In this document: one piece after another, positions 1 through 7,567 of the stretch
Layout of the letters: every line of letters begins with the position of its first letter
How positions within the stretch are numbered: position 1 is the first letter of the stretch
Origin: Amycolatopsis sp. WAC 01376
GTDB taxonomy: Bacteria; Actinomycetota; Actinomycetes; Mycobacteriales; Pseudonocardiaceae
Direction: 5' to 3'
DNA: 64,000 nt
Assembly: GCF_003947415.1 (NCBI RefSeq)
Contig: NZ_QHKL01000004.1
Location: 62,001 to 126,000, forward strand
Notes under the pieces: model-generated
Database searches by the model: none
What the model saw: only the letters and a program-made list of their open reading frames with translations
What the model was told of the DNA's origin: nothing
Made by a program: the position numbers and the translations under genes

Positions 1-171
1 CAGCCCGGCCGCGCGCGAGTCGGTCATCAGCGCGCGGGATTCCTCGACCGTGTCGGCGACGAGGACGTCGAGCCGGTCCACGACGGGCCGCAGCCGCGCC
101 GCGACCGACTCCATCAGCCGACCAGCGGCCCCGTTACCGGAGGCGGGGTGGACGGCCAGTGCCGCGTGCAT
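1..171 (-). CDS. Diacylglycerol kinase family protein (N-terminal part only)
   Basis: The first 57 codons of a lipid kinase run off the left edge of the window. The N-terminus carries VHPASGNGAAGR (about residues 7-18), matching the glycine-rich start of the DAGK catalytic domain, as in the second domain of the fusion protein at 13.0-14.5 kb. The ATG at 169-171 lies 7 bases after the tatC stop, so it probably belongs to the tat operon. Family members phosphorylate diacylglycerol or related lipids with ATP at the membrane. The substrate cannot be judged from this fragment. Confidence 0.75.
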   Translation of the reverse strand, partial: MHAALAVHPASGNGAAGRLMESVAARLRPVVDRLDVLVADTVEESRALMTDSRAAGL

Positions 172-178
172 CCCCGGC

Positions 179-1150
179 TCAGGTGACGTCGTCGGTGCTG
201 GTGCGCTTGCCGTTCGTGGCGGCCGACGGCTCCTCGTCGAGCTTGCTCGGCGTGTAGTCGAACGGCGCGGCCTCGTCGTCGTCGAGCTGGTCCCAGCCCT
301 CGGTGCCGCGTTCCTTGTCGAGCTTGCGGTCGTGGAAACGCGCGATCTGGATCGACATCTCCAGCAGGACCACCAGCGCGCCCGCCAGTGCGATCATCGA
401 GAACGGGTCCGAACCGGGCGTCGCGAAGGCGGCGAAGACGAACACGACCATGATCAGGCCGCGGCGCCATTTCTTCAGCATCTGGTACTTCAGGACACCG
501 ACGCGGTTCAGCATCACCACGAACAGCGGCAGCTCGAAACTGACGCCGAAGATCAGCAGCAGCGACAGGATGAACGAGATGTACTTGTCACCGGTGAGCG
601 CGGTGATGAACTGGTCGCCACCGAAGTTCATCAGCAGCTCGAGAGCGTGCGGGATGAGCAGGTACGCGAGCACGGCGCCGGTGGCGAAGAGGATCGACGC
701 GAAGAAGACGAAGGTGAGCGCGTACTTGCGCTCCTTCGAGTAGAGGCCGGGCGCGATGAACGCCCAGATCTGATAGAGCCACAGCGGCGCCAGCAGCACC
801 GCGCCCGCGGCGATACCGACCTTCAGCTGGATCATGAAGGCTTCGAACGGGACCGTCTGGAGCAGCTGACAGGGACCGTCCGCCTTGGCTCCAAGCCTGC
901 GCTCCCAAGGGATGCCGCAATACGGGCCGGTCATGATGTCACCCAGCGACGGGATCGGGCCCACCCTGGTCTGGAACCAGAGGAAACCGATGATCCCGCC
1001 CGCCAGGATGGCGAGCAGCGCGAAGCCCAGACGGCGCCGGAACTCGTAGATGTGCTCGATGAGCGTCATCGTGCCGTCGGGATTGCTCCGACGGCTGCGC
1101 TTGCGCCGCTTCGTGCCGCGGCGCTCCTCACCGGAGGCGGAATCCGCCAC
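179..1150 (-). CDS. tatC: Twin-arginine translocase subunit TatC
   Basis: TatC is the polytopic core of the Tat export pathway; it binds twin-arginine signal peptides and recruits TatA. The 323-residue protein has a basic cytoplasmic N-terminus (about 1-37), then LIEHIYEFRRRLGF, matching the conserved cytoplasmic motif before the first helix. Six hydrophobic segments follow, then a long charged C-terminal tail (about 265-323) as in actinobacterial TatC. The start is GTG; an internal ATG at residue 28 is an alternative. It lies downstream of tatA on the same strand, separated by 112 bases holding a hairpin. The PhoD-type phosphatase at 63 kb and the TAXI lipoprotein at 59.9 kb are possible Tat cargo. 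Confidence 0.96.
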   Translation of the reverse strand: MADSASGEERRGTKRRKRSRRSNPDGTMTLIEHIYEFRRRLGFALLAILAGGIIGFLWFQTRVGPIPSLGDIMTGPYCGIPWERRLGAKADGPCQLLQTVPFEAFMIQLKVGIAAGAVLLAPLWLYQIWAFIAPGLYSKERKYALTFVFFASILFATGAVLAYLLIPHALELLMNFGGDQFITALTGDKYISFILSLLLIFGVSFELPLFVVMLNRVGVLKYQMLKKWRRGLIMVVFVFAAFATPGSDPFSMIALAGALVVLLEMSIQIARFHDRKLDKERGTEGWDQLDDDEAAPFDYTPSKLDEEPSAATNGKRTSTDDVT

Positions 1151-1179
1151 TGGACAGTCCGTTCTCGTCAGGGTCCACC

Positions 1180-1209
1180 ATGAGCGCGCCGCGACTTCGG
1201 CGCGCTCAT
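1180..1209. terminator. Stem-loop between tatA and tatC
   Basis: A perfect 12-bp inverted repeat (ATGAGCGCGCCG and its complement) with a 6-base loop lies in the 112-base gap between tatA and tatC. It has no T-run. It could act as a partial terminator or RNA-stabilising hairpin that lowers tatC expression relative to tatA. Confidence 0.55.
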
Positions 1210-1262
1210 CCGCGAACAGGCTCCGCTGGGCTGGCTGGAAGCTGGCTTACCGAGACCTCGGC

Positions 1263-1595
1263 TCAGCTGGCGTTCTTCTGCGCCTGCTCGGCCGGAGCGG
1301 GCGTGGCGGCCTGCTGCTTCTTGAGCTCGTCGAGCTGACGCTGGAGGTCGGCGACCTGCTTGTCCGCCGCGTTCGCGGCAGGCGCGGGCGTGGTGGCCTG
1401 CGGCAGCTGCTTGGTCTCGACCTCTTCGGTCTCGGCGGCCTTGTCCTTGTCCCCGGCCATGTCCTTGGTCTCGGCCTTGAAGATCTTCATGGACTTGCCG
1501 ATGGACCGCGCGGCGTCCGGAAGCCTCTTGGCGCCGAACAGCAGGACAACGACGAGCACCAGGATGATGATGTGCCACGGCTGCAGCGCGTTCAT
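1263..1595 (-). CDS. tatA: Sec-independent translocase subunit TatA
   Basis: TatA oligomerises to form the Tat translocation element. The 110-residue protein has one N-terminal membrane helix (about residues 8-21) ending in the hinge FGAKRLP, then an amphipathic helix ([17 protein letters not shown]), then an Ala/Pro/Gln-rich hydrophilic tail. This is the standard TatA/E architecture. A good ribosome-binding site (GGAGG) lies just upstream of the ATG. It is preceded on the same strand by a small membrane protein gene and pafC, as in mycobacteria where tatA follows pafC. Confidence 0.96.
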   Translation of the reverse strand: MNALQPWHIIILVLVVVLLFGAKRLPDAARSIGKSMKIFKAETKDMAGDKDKAAETEEVETKQLPQATTPAPAANAADKQVADLQRQLDELKKQQAATPAPAEQAQKNAS

Positions 1596-1633
1596 CGTTT
1601 GCGGCCTCCTTCTCGAGTCTCTCAGGTGTGATG

Positions 1634-1843
1634 TTACCGGTCTTCGAGCCCACGTCGTTCCGCGATCGCCACGCGGAGCGCGGCCGACCGGGCGCGAAGG
1701 AGCCCTGTCCGTTTTCGGGTGTTCGTAGCCACCATGCTCATCGTATGGGTGAGCACGCGCAAGACTCTGCGTAATTTGATGAGCAGAACAAAGAGCAGGA
1801 GCAGCCCGGCGACGGCGAGCGCGATGCTCGGCAGGTACGACAC
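1634..1843 (-). CDS. Small single-span membrane protein, unknown function
   Basis: A 69-residue protein with a GTG start, 9 bases after the pafC stop and preceded by AGGGTGA as a possible ribosome-binding site. It has one strongly hydrophobic helix (about residues 6-22, [17 protein letters not shown]), then a basic Arg/Lys-rich cytoplasmic stretch ([11 protein letters not shown]). I do not recognise the family. Its position inside the pafBC-tatA operon and its N-out/C-in charge pattern support a real gene. Confidence 0.6.
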   Translation of the reverse strand: MSYLPSIALAVAGLLLLFVLLIKLRRVLRVLTHTMSMVATNTRKRTGLLRARSAALRVAIAERRGLEDR

Positions 1844-1852
1844 GGCGTCACC

Positions 1853-2830
1853 CTACTGCTCGTAGGTTGACGTTAGGTGACGAGCCCGGGCCAGCGCGTC
1901 GGCCGCGCGTCGACGAACTGCCTCGCCGAGCGCGGCCGGGCTTTCGACGTGCGCGTCTCCGCCCAGACCGAGGATCAGCCGGACCATCCAGGAATCGTCG
2001 GCGTAGCGCATCCGGATCCGCAGCCGTCCGCCGTCGAGCTCGTCGAGTTCCTCGCAGGGGTAGTACTCGGCTACCCAGCGTGTGTCGGGGTCGAGGACGA
2101 GGACGGCTTCCTGCTGATCGGGACGCGGTCGAAAAACACCATCGGAAATGTCAGTGGGCCGCGCGTGTGCCGGCGGGACGGCGGGTTCGTCGAGCACGGT
2201 GAGCTCGTCGATACGGTCGAGGCGGAACAGCCGGACATCCTCGGCCCGGCGGCACCACGCTTCGAGGTAGCCGACCGCCTGCACGATCAGCAGCCGCATC
2301 GGATCGACGGTGCGTTCGGTGATCGCGTCCTTCGACGCCGTGTAGTACCGGATCCGCAACGCGCGCTTCGCGGTGAGAGCGGCCCGGACGGCTTCGCGGG
2401 TGCCGGCGGTCTTCTTGCCTTCCCGCACTCCCCCGCCGACGACGATCCCCGACGGCTGGGCCTGCCCCGCGGCGACCTCGATCTTCGCGATGGCGCGGCG
2501 GACCGCGTCGGCGTCGACCACGCCGGGCGTCTCGGCCAGCGCCCGCAGCGCGACGAGCATGGCCGTCGCCTCGCCGCCGGTGAGCCGCAGCGGGCGGTTC
2601 ATGCCGGCGTCGTGCGTGACGACGATCGTGTCGCCCTCGAAGGAGAGGTCGATCAGGTCGCCGGGGCCGTAGCCGGGCAGCCCGCACATCCACAGCAGTT
2701 CGAGGTCCTTGCGCAGCTGCTTGGGCGTGACGTCGAAGTCGTGGGCGGCGTCGTCGATCTTGATCCCGGGCCTGGCGAGCAGGTACGGCACGAGCGCGAG
2801 CAGCCGCGGCATCCGTCCGGTGGCGCTCAT
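1853..2830 (-). CDS. pafC: WYL-domain transcriptional regulator PafC
   Basis: PafC is the second half of the PafBC regulator pair. In mycobacteria PafBC activates many DNA-damage genes independently of LexA/RecA. The 325-residue protein has an N-terminal winged helix (about 5-60, IDDAAHDFDVTPKQLRKDLELLW) and a WYL domain (about 150-235, ALRIRYYTASKDAITERTVDPM), with a C-terminal extension. Its ATG overlaps the pafB stop by four bases (ATGA), indicating translational coupling. Confidence 0.93.
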   Translation of the reverse strand: MSATGRMPRLLALVPYLLARPGIKIDDAAHDFDVTPKQLRKDLELLWMCGLPGYGPGDLIDLSFEGDTIVVTHDAGMNRPLRLTGGEATAMLVALRALAETPGVVDADAVRRAIAKIEVAAGQAQPSGIVVGGGVREGKKTAGTREAVRAALTAKRALRIRYYTASKDAITERTVDPMRLLIVQAVGYLEAWCRRAEDVRLFRLDRIDELTVLDEPAVPPAHARPTDISDGVFRPRPDQQEAVLVLDPDTRWVAEYYPCEELDELDGGRLRIRMRYADDSWMVRLILGLGGDAHVESPAALGEAVRRRAADALARARHLTSTYEQ

Positions 2831-3807
2831 CGGGCACCGCCGGCGTGCGCGATGGCCTCGAGGCGGCTGAAGACGGACTTCGCGAGGACCTCGGGTTCGA
2901 GAACGAGGACGTCCGGGCCGTGGGCGGTGAGCCAGTCGGCGGCGGATTCGGGGTAGTACAGCTCGATCTCCACGAGGTCGCCTTCTTCTCCCCCTGCGTC
3001 GCTGCGGCCGACCACCCGGCCGCGGCGGCGGACCCCTGCGGCCCTGCCGTCGGCGACCCAGACACTGGCCGTGGTCACGGCGGACGGGTCCTCACTGCTG
3101 CTGGCGGAGACCATCCGCAGCAGGTTGATCCCTTCCGGACGCTCGACGACGCCGGGCGGTCCGAAAGCATCGACCTTCCCTGTCACGCGCGATAGCCGGA
3201 AGCAGCGGGACGCGCCGCGATCCCTGTCGTGCCCGACGACGTACCACCGGCCCCGCCACGACACCACGCCCCACGGTTCGAGGGTGCGGATCTTGCGTTC
3301 GGCCGAACCGCTGCGGCGGTACTCGAACCGCACCGCCTGCCCGGCCTGGACGGCGGCGAGCAACGGACCGAACGCCGGTTCGGCGCGGACGCGGGGCTCG
3401 ACGACCGTCGGGGCGTGATCGTCGACCTCGACGCCCGCGGCGCGGAGCTTCACCAGCGCGCCTTGGGCCTCACCGGTCAGTTCCGGGGAATCCCAGAGCC
3501 GGACGGCGAGGCCGACCGCGGTCGCCTCGTCGGGCGCGAGGTCGATTTCACCGAGTTCGTAGTCGCGCCGCGCGATGCGGTAGCCGTCGATCGCGTCGAA
3601 CGCGGAATTGCGGCCGGTCTCCAGCGGGATGCCGAGTTCACGCAGTTCGGTCTTGTCGCGCTCGAACATCCGGAAGTACGCCTCGTCGCTGGCCGCGTCG
3701 GCGTACCCGGGCACGATGCCCCGGATCCGCTCGGCGGTGAGGTACTGCCGAGTGGACAGGAGGGCCAGAACCAGGTTGACCAGACGTTCGGCGCGAGCGG
3801 TGGACAC
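2827..3807 (-). CDS. pafB: WYL-domain transcriptional regulator PafB
   Basis: PafB partners PafC. The 326-residue protein begins RAERLVNLVLALLSTRQYLTAERIRGIVPGY, the N-terminal winged helix, and has a WYL domain at about 175-255 (AVRFEYRRSGSAERKIRTLEPWGVVSWRGRWYVVGHD) plus a C-terminal extension. The start is GTG. In M. tuberculosis pafA lies directly upstream of pafB; here pafA is about 7.7 kb away (11515-12873) and other genes fill the gap. Both the family and the four-base overlap with pafC support the call. Confidence 0.93.
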   Translation of the reverse strand: MSTARAERLVNLVLALLSTRQYLTAERIRGIVPGYADAASDEAYFRMFERDKTELRELGIPLETGRNSAFDAIDGYRIARRDYELGEIDLAPDEATAVGLAVRLWDSPELTGEAQGALVKLRAAGVEVDDHAPTVVEPRVRAEPAFGPLLAAVQAGQAVRFEYRRSGSAERKIRTLEPWGVVSWRGRWYVVGHDRDRGASRCFRLSRVTGKVDAFGPPGVVERPEGINLLRMVSASSSEDPSAVTTASVWVADGRAAGVRRRGRVVGRSDAGGEEGDLVEIELYYPESAADWLTAHGPDVLVLEPEVLAKSVFSRLEAIAHAGGAR

Positions 3808-3816
3808 CCGGCTACC

Positions 3817-4317
3817 CTAGCCCGCGCCGTCCGGCCCGATGGTGACAGCCGCCGATCGCGCGTCGTAACGATCCCTGGCGGTCTCGACCTCGTCGAAGCG
3901 CGTCTCGGCCCAGTCCTTGATCCCGGCCAGCAGTTGCCGGAGGCTCCGGCCGAGTTCGGTCAGTTCGTAGTCCACCCGCACCGGCACGCAAGCGGTGACC
4001 GTGCGGGTCAGCAGGCCGTCGCGTTCCAGGGTCCGCAGGGTCTGCGTGAGCATCTTCTGGCTGACGCCGGCGATCCGTCGGGAGAGGTCGCTGTAGCGCT
4101 GGGGCCCGTCTCCGAGCGCGACGAGGACGAGGCTCACCCACTTACCCGAGACCTCGTCGAGCAGTTTCCGGGCGGGGCAGGCCGCGAGATAGGCGTCGTA
4201 GGCCCGTTTCTCCTCGTTCCGCCGTTCTTGTGCCGTGCGCGTGACCACGGTGCGCGTACCTCCGCGTGGGTTGGGCACCTCGAGGTGCGTACTTCCCGAT
4301 GGAGAGTAACTCCCCAT
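3817..4317 (-). CDS. HxlR-family winged-helix transcriptional regulator
   Basis: HxlR (DUF24) proteins are small redox- or aldehyde-responsive repressors or activators. The core reads CPARKLLDEVSGKWVSLVLVALGDGPQRYSDLSRRIAGVSQKMLTQTLRTLERDGLLTR, with one Cys before helix 1 as is usual in the family. The ATG at 4315-4317 lies inside an inverted repeat (4299-4317) and gives about 23 unconserved leading residues; a GTG at 4246-4248 is the likelier true start. It diverges from the oxidoreductase at 4352, which it probably controls. Confidence 0.85.
   Translation of the reverse strand: MGSYSPSGSTHLEVPNPRGGTRTVVTRTAQERRNEEKRAYDAYLAACPARKLLDEVSGKWVSLVLVALGDGPQRYSDLSRRIAGVSQKMLTQTLRTLERDGLLTRTVTACVPVRVDYELTELGRSLRQLLAGIKDWAETRFDEVETARDRYDARSAAVTIGPDGAG
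4275..4288. promoter_or_regulatory. 14-bp perfect palindrome, candidate HxlR operator
   Basis: GCACCTCGAGGTGC is a perfect palindrome in the divergent region between the HxlR gene and the quinone oxidoreductase. If the regulator starts at the GTG at 4248, it lies in the promoter region of both genes. Confidence 0.45.
4299..4317. promoter_or_regulatory. 19-bp inverted repeat, candidate HxlR operator
   Basis: ATGGnGAGTnACTCnCCAT is a 19-base repeat with both half-sites intact, centred about 44 bases upstream of the oxidoreductase ATG. Size and position suit an HxlR dimer site. It overlaps the upstream ATG of the regulator gene, which argues for the downstream GTG start. Confidence 0.5.
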
Positions 4318-4351
4318 ACGTTCGCGGGGAACGATCCCTTGGAGGAGAACG

Positions 4352-5290
4352 ATGCGCGCAGTGGTGGTCCGCCGGTTCGGCGGTCCGGAAGTCCTTGAGT
4401 TCACCGAGATCCCGGTGCCCGTACCGGGAACCGGTCAGATACGGGTGAAGGTGGCCGCGGCCGGGGTCAACCCGGTCGACGCCGCGACCCGCTCGGGTTT
4501 TCTGACCGAGGCGGGGATCATCCCGCCGCGTGAAGTGATCGGGATCGGCTGGGATGTCGCCGGGACGGTCGACGCGGTCGGCGACGGTGTCACCGGATTC
4601 GCCACGGGTGACGCCGTGATCGGCCTGCGGGACCGGCCGTCGACGGCACTCGGCACGCACGCCGAGTTCGTCGTCCTCGACGCGGACGCGGTCGCCGCCG
4701 CCCCGCGGACGGCGTCTCTCGTGGAGGCCGCGACCCTGCCGTTGAACGGTCTCACCGCGGTCCAGGCCCTCGATCTGCTCGACCTGCCACCGGCTGCGAC
4801 GGTCCTGGTGACCGGTGCGGCGGGTGGCGTCGGCGGCTACGCGGTCACCTTGGCCAAGGCCCGCGGTTTTCGCGTGGTGGCGGTCGCCGGTTCGGCTGAC
4901 GAGGCACTGGTACGAGGGTTCGGCGCGGAGATTTTCGTGCCTCGCGGCGACTTCCTGGCCGATCGCGTGCGCGCGGTGATCCCCGGCGGCGTCGATGCGG
5001 CACTCGACACCGCCTTGCTCGGACTCGAAGCCTTGGACGCCGTCGCGAACCGTGGCCGGTTCGTGGTGTTCGCGGCCGGAGCGGCCCCGATTCCCTTGCG
5101 CGGTATCAGGGTCGAGCACGTCTGGATCCGCGCGGACGGCGCCGCCTTGGCCGATCTGGCGGCCCTCGTCGACGAAGGCGCGCTCGCGCTGCGGGTCGCC
5201 GACACGTCACCCTTGGACGAGGCGGCGAAAGCGCACGAGCGCCTTGCCACGGGCGGGCTCCGCGGCCGACTGGTCCTGACCAACGAATAA
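4352..5290 (+). CDS. Zinc-independent quinone oxidoreductase-like protein (MDR superfamily)
   Basis: A 312-residue medium-chain dehydrogenase/reductase resembling NADPH:quinone reductases. The GroES-like domain includes VAAAGVNPVDAATRSG (about 31-46), and the Rossmann domain carries TVLVTGAAGGVGGYAVTLAKA (about 149-170), the AxxGxxG cofactor-binding motif. The Cys/His ligands of zinc alcohol dehydrogenases are absent. A strong ribosome-binding site (GGAGGA) precedes the ATG. It diverges from an HxlR regulator, a pairing usual for electrophile- or aldehyde-inducible reductases. Confidence 0.9.
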   Translation: MRAVVVRRFGGPEVLEFTEIPVPVPGTGQIRVKVAAAGVNPVDAATRSGFLTEAGIIPPREVIGIGWDVAGTVDAVGDGVTGFATGDAVIGLRDRPSTALGTHAEFVVLDADAVAAAPRTASLVEAATLPLNGLTAVQALDLLDLPPAATVLVTGAAGGVGGYAVTLAKARGFRVVAVAGSADEALVRGFGAEIFVPRGDFLADRVRAVIPGGVDAALDTALLGLEALDAVANRGRFVVFAAGAAPIPLRGIRVEHVWIRADGAALADLAALVDEGALALRVADTSPLDEAAKAHERLATGGLRGRLVLTNE

Positions 5291-5291
5291 G

Positions 5292-5320
5292 TTGACGCTT
5301 AATTAAGCCTGCGGTTATCT
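5292..5320 (+). promoter_or_regulatory. Consensus-like promoter, probably giving a leaderless transcript
   Basis: TTGACG (5292-5297) and TTATCT (5315-5320) are separated by 17 bases, the ideal sigma-70-class spacing. The ATG of the SRPBCC gene at 5328 lies 7 bases after the -10 box, where transcription should start, so the mRNA is probably leaderless. The spacer contains the palindrome TTAATTAA. Confidence 0.6.
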
Positions 5321-5327
5321 TCGCATC

Positions 5328-5777
5328 ATGGACAAGGAAGAAACCCGGCTCGAACTCCGGCGCGAGTACCCGGACCCGATCGAAGACGTCTGGTCGGCAC
5401 TCACCGAATCCGAGCGCACGGCCCGCTGGATCGGCACGTGGACGGGCGAAACAGGGGTCGGCAACACGATCATGCTGCTGATGACCGCGGAGGAGGGCTC
5501 CGAACCGTCGCCCGCCGTCATCCGTGAATGCGATCCGCCGAAACGGCTGGCCATGGATCTGCACAACACCGACGAGCCGACCTGGCGGGTGGAGCTGACG
5601 CTGACACCGCGCGGCGACGGAACGGTGCTCGACTTCGTGCACCGGATGCCCAAGCCGGATTGGGACACCTCGGACATCGCCAAGGGCTGGCACTTCTATC
5701 TCGACCGGCTCGGCGCTTCCCTCACCGGCGAACCGGTGCCCGAATGGGAGACGTACACGCCGCCTAGTGTCGCGTGA
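5328..5777 (+). CDS. SRPBCC (AHSA1-type) domain protein
   Basis: A 149-residue START-like protein with the AHSA1 start (LELRREYPDPIEDVWSALTESERTARWIG) and C-terminal helix (KGWHFYLDRLGASLTGE). Such proteins form a hydrophobic-cavity fold; the ligand is unknown. The last two residues and the stop codon (VA-TGA) lie inside the hairpin element that begins at 5764, so the original C-terminus was probably different. The promoter appears to lie 7 bases upstream. Confidence 0.88.
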   Translation: MDKEETRLELRREYPDPIEDVWSALTESERTARWIGTWTGETGVGNTIMLLMTAEEGSEPSPAVIRECDPPKRLAMDLHNTDEPTWRVELTLTPRGDGTVLDFVHRMPKPDWDTSDIAKGWHFYLDRLGASLTGEPVPEWETYTPPSVA

Positions 5778-5928
5778 TCCTGCTGCCTTGCGGCGCTGTG
5801 GATCCACGTGGTTCCTGGCAAGTCGGAGAAAAGCAGCTCGTACTGGATGTACTTGGGCTTTTCTCCGACGCAGCCAGGGGCCGCGTGGGCCGCAGCGGCG
5901 TAAGGCAAGCAGGGTCACGCGACACTAG
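5764..5928. mobile_element. 165-bp MITE-like element with long terminal inverted repeats
   Basis: The element starts and ends with CTAG. The ends CTAGTGTCGCGTGAtCCTGC and CTAGTGTCGCGTGAcCCTGC (read inward from each side) match at all but one position. The complementarity continues inward with small mismatches (GCCTTGCGGC, CCTGGC, GTCGGAGAAAAGC), so nearly the whole element folds into one long hairpin. It has no coding capacity. It sits between the SRPBCC gene, whose stop it supplies, and the SDR gene, whose ribosome-binding site follows directly. CTAG ends would fit a target duplication, suggesting mobilisation by an IS transposase encoded elsewhere. Confidence 0.75.
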
Positions 5929-5937
5929 TTTGGAGGC

Positions 5938-6636
5938 ATGAACGATCGAGTACTGCTGATCACCGGCGCCTCCCGCGGTCTCGGCGAGGCCACCGCACGC
6001 CGGGCGGCCGCGGCCGGGTTCCGGCTGGCGTTGCTCGCCCGCGACCGCGAGGCGCTGCTCCCCCTCGTCGCCGAGTTCGGCGAGGATCGCACCCTCGCGC
6101 TCGCGGTCGACGTCACCGACTGGGGTTCGCTGTCCTCCGCGGTCGAGACGGTGAAGTCCACCTTCGGCGGGCTGGACGCGGTGTTCGCCAACGCGGGGCA
6201 AAGCGTCGTGGTCTCGTTTTTCGGCGACGGCGGCGCGGACCCCGAGCAGTGGCGGGACATGGTGCTGACGAACGTCTACGGCACCGCCCTCACCGCACGG
6301 GCGACCCTGCCGTCGCTGGCGGAGTCGAAGGGGCACCTCGTGCTCACAGGTTCGGTCGCCGGGCGCTACCACCGGCCGGGAAACCTCTACTCGGCGACGA
6401 AATGGGCGGTGACCGGGCTCGCCGGGTCGATCCGCGAGGAGGCCGTCGGCACCGGCGTCCGGGTCACCGTCGTGCAGCCGGGTTTGGTGGACACCTCGAT
6501 GATCCCCGAGGACTCGAAGTCGAAGCCGAAACTGGAACCCGACGACATCGCGAGGGCGGTGCTCTACGCGCTGGAGCAACCGCCCTCGGTCGACGTCAAC
6601 GAGATCGTGGTCCGCCCGACCGGGCAGGTCCGCTAG
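5938..6636 (+). CDS. Short-chain dehydrogenase/reductase
   Basis: A classical SDR of 232 residues. The cofactor motif TGASRGLGEA is at about 7-16, the NAG-type motif is FANAGQ (about 83-88), and the catalytic Ser and YxxxK lie in TGSVAGRYHRPGNLYSATKWA. It is an NAD(P)-dependent alcohol/ketone oxidoreductase of unknown substrate. GGAGG precedes the ATG directly after the MITE-like element. Its stop overlaps the stop of the convergent F420 oxidoreductase (shared CTAG). Confidence 0.92.
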   Translation: MNDRVLLITGASRGLGEATARRAAAAGFRLALLARDREALLPLVAEFGEDRTLALAVDVTDWGSLSSAVETVKSTFGGLDAVFANAGQSVVVSFFGDGGADPEQWRDMVLTNVYGTALTARATLPSLAESKGHLVLTGSVAGRYHRPGNLYSATKWAVTGLAGSIREEAVGTGVRVTVVQPGLVDTSMIPEDSKSKPKLEPDDIARAVLYALEQPPSVDVNEIVVRPTGQVR

Positions 6637-7496
6637 CCCGGCAGCAGCGACTCGGCCAGCCGTCGCCAGTGCGGCATGGCCGACTCGCCGGGTTCGACGC
6701 CGATGACCTGGATCCCGACGTGGTCGGCGCCCGCGTCGAGATGGCCGCGCAGTTTCGCGGTGACGGTGTCGAGGTCGCCCCAGAACACGAGATCGTCGAC
6801 GAGCCGGTCGCTGCCGCGGCCACCGTCGAGGTCGGCTTCCGTGTAGCCGAGACGGAGGAACTTGGCGACGTTGTACTCCGACCTCAGGTAGCCGTGCAGA
6901 TGCTCGCGAGCGATCCCGCGTGCCTTGCCCGGGTCGGTTTCGAAGAGCACGGCGTGCTCGACGCCGAGGAAGGCCTTCTCCCCCAGCACTTCCCTCGCCT
7001 GGGCGGTATGCGACACCGGCACGTGATAGGTGTGCGCGCCCTCGGACCGGTCTCGGGCCAGTTCGAGCATCTTCGGCCCGTACGCGGCCAGCAACCGCCG
7101 GATCGGCACGGCGGGCAACGGGTTGGCGCTCGTGACCGTGTCGAGTTCGTCGAGGTAGTCGTTCATGGCCTCCAGCGGCTTGACGCCGGGACGCGCGCCA
7201 CCGAAGCCGAGCCCCAGGACGTGCCTGCCCGGATAGGCGTCGGCCAGCAGGAGCGCGGCGCCGCGGGTCCAGCGCGCACCGCGGGAGCCGATCCGCGCGA
7301 TCCCGTTGACCACAGCCATGCGTTCGGTGGACGCGAGCAGGAATCCGGCGTGGGTCAGGGCTTCCCGCCCGTCCCGTTCCGGGATCCAGATCGACGGCCA
7401 GCCGAGTTCTTCCAGCTCCCGCACCGAATCCCGCAGCACGCTCGCGGGCTGGTCTTCGAAGTCGAACGTCCAGATCCCGAAACGCCCCAGTTCCAT
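6633..7496 (-). CDS. LLM-class F420-dependent oxidoreductase (TIGR03620-like)
   Basis: A 287-residue luciferase-like monooxygenase-fold protein. It begins MELGRFGIWTFDFEDQPASVLRDSVRELEELGWPSIWIPE, as in the TIGR03620 group of probable F420-dependent enzymes. The end AGADHVGIQVIG is also typical. The substrate is unknown. A good ribosome-binding site (GAGGAGAG) precedes the ATG. The gene lies 71 bases downstream of an ArsR-type regulator, and a long perfect palindrome fills that gap. Confidence 0.88.
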   Translation of the reverse strand: MELGRFGIWTFDFEDQPASVLRDSVRELEELGWPSIWIPERDGREALTHAGFLLASTERMAVVNGIARIGSRGARWTRGAALLLADAYPGRHVLGLGFGGARPGVKPLEAMNDYLDELDTVTSANPLPAVPIRRLLAAYGPKMLELARDRSEGAHTYHVPVSHTAQAREVLGEKAFLGVEHAVLFETDPGKARGIAREHLHGYLRSEYNVAKFLRLGYTEADLDGGRGSDRLVDDLVFWGDLDTVTAKLRGHLDAGADHVGIQVIGVEPGESAMPHWRRLAESLLPG

Positions 7497-7513
7497 CTGT
7501 CTCTCCTCAGGTC

Positions 7514-7559
7514 GCGTACAACATATCGAAGTATCGCAGATATTCGATATGTTGTACGC
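7514..7559. promoter_or_regulatory. 46-bp inverted repeat, candidate ArsR operator
   Basis: Two perfect 17-bp arms (GCGTACAACATATCGAA and its complement) flank a 12-base spacer. The sequence is markedly AT-rich for this genome. It lies immediately upstream of the F420 oxidoreductase start and downstream of the regulator gene. It most likely controls the oxidoreductase; a hairpin role in the transcript is the alternative. Confidence 0.65.
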
Positions 7560-7567
7560 GGCAGAGC

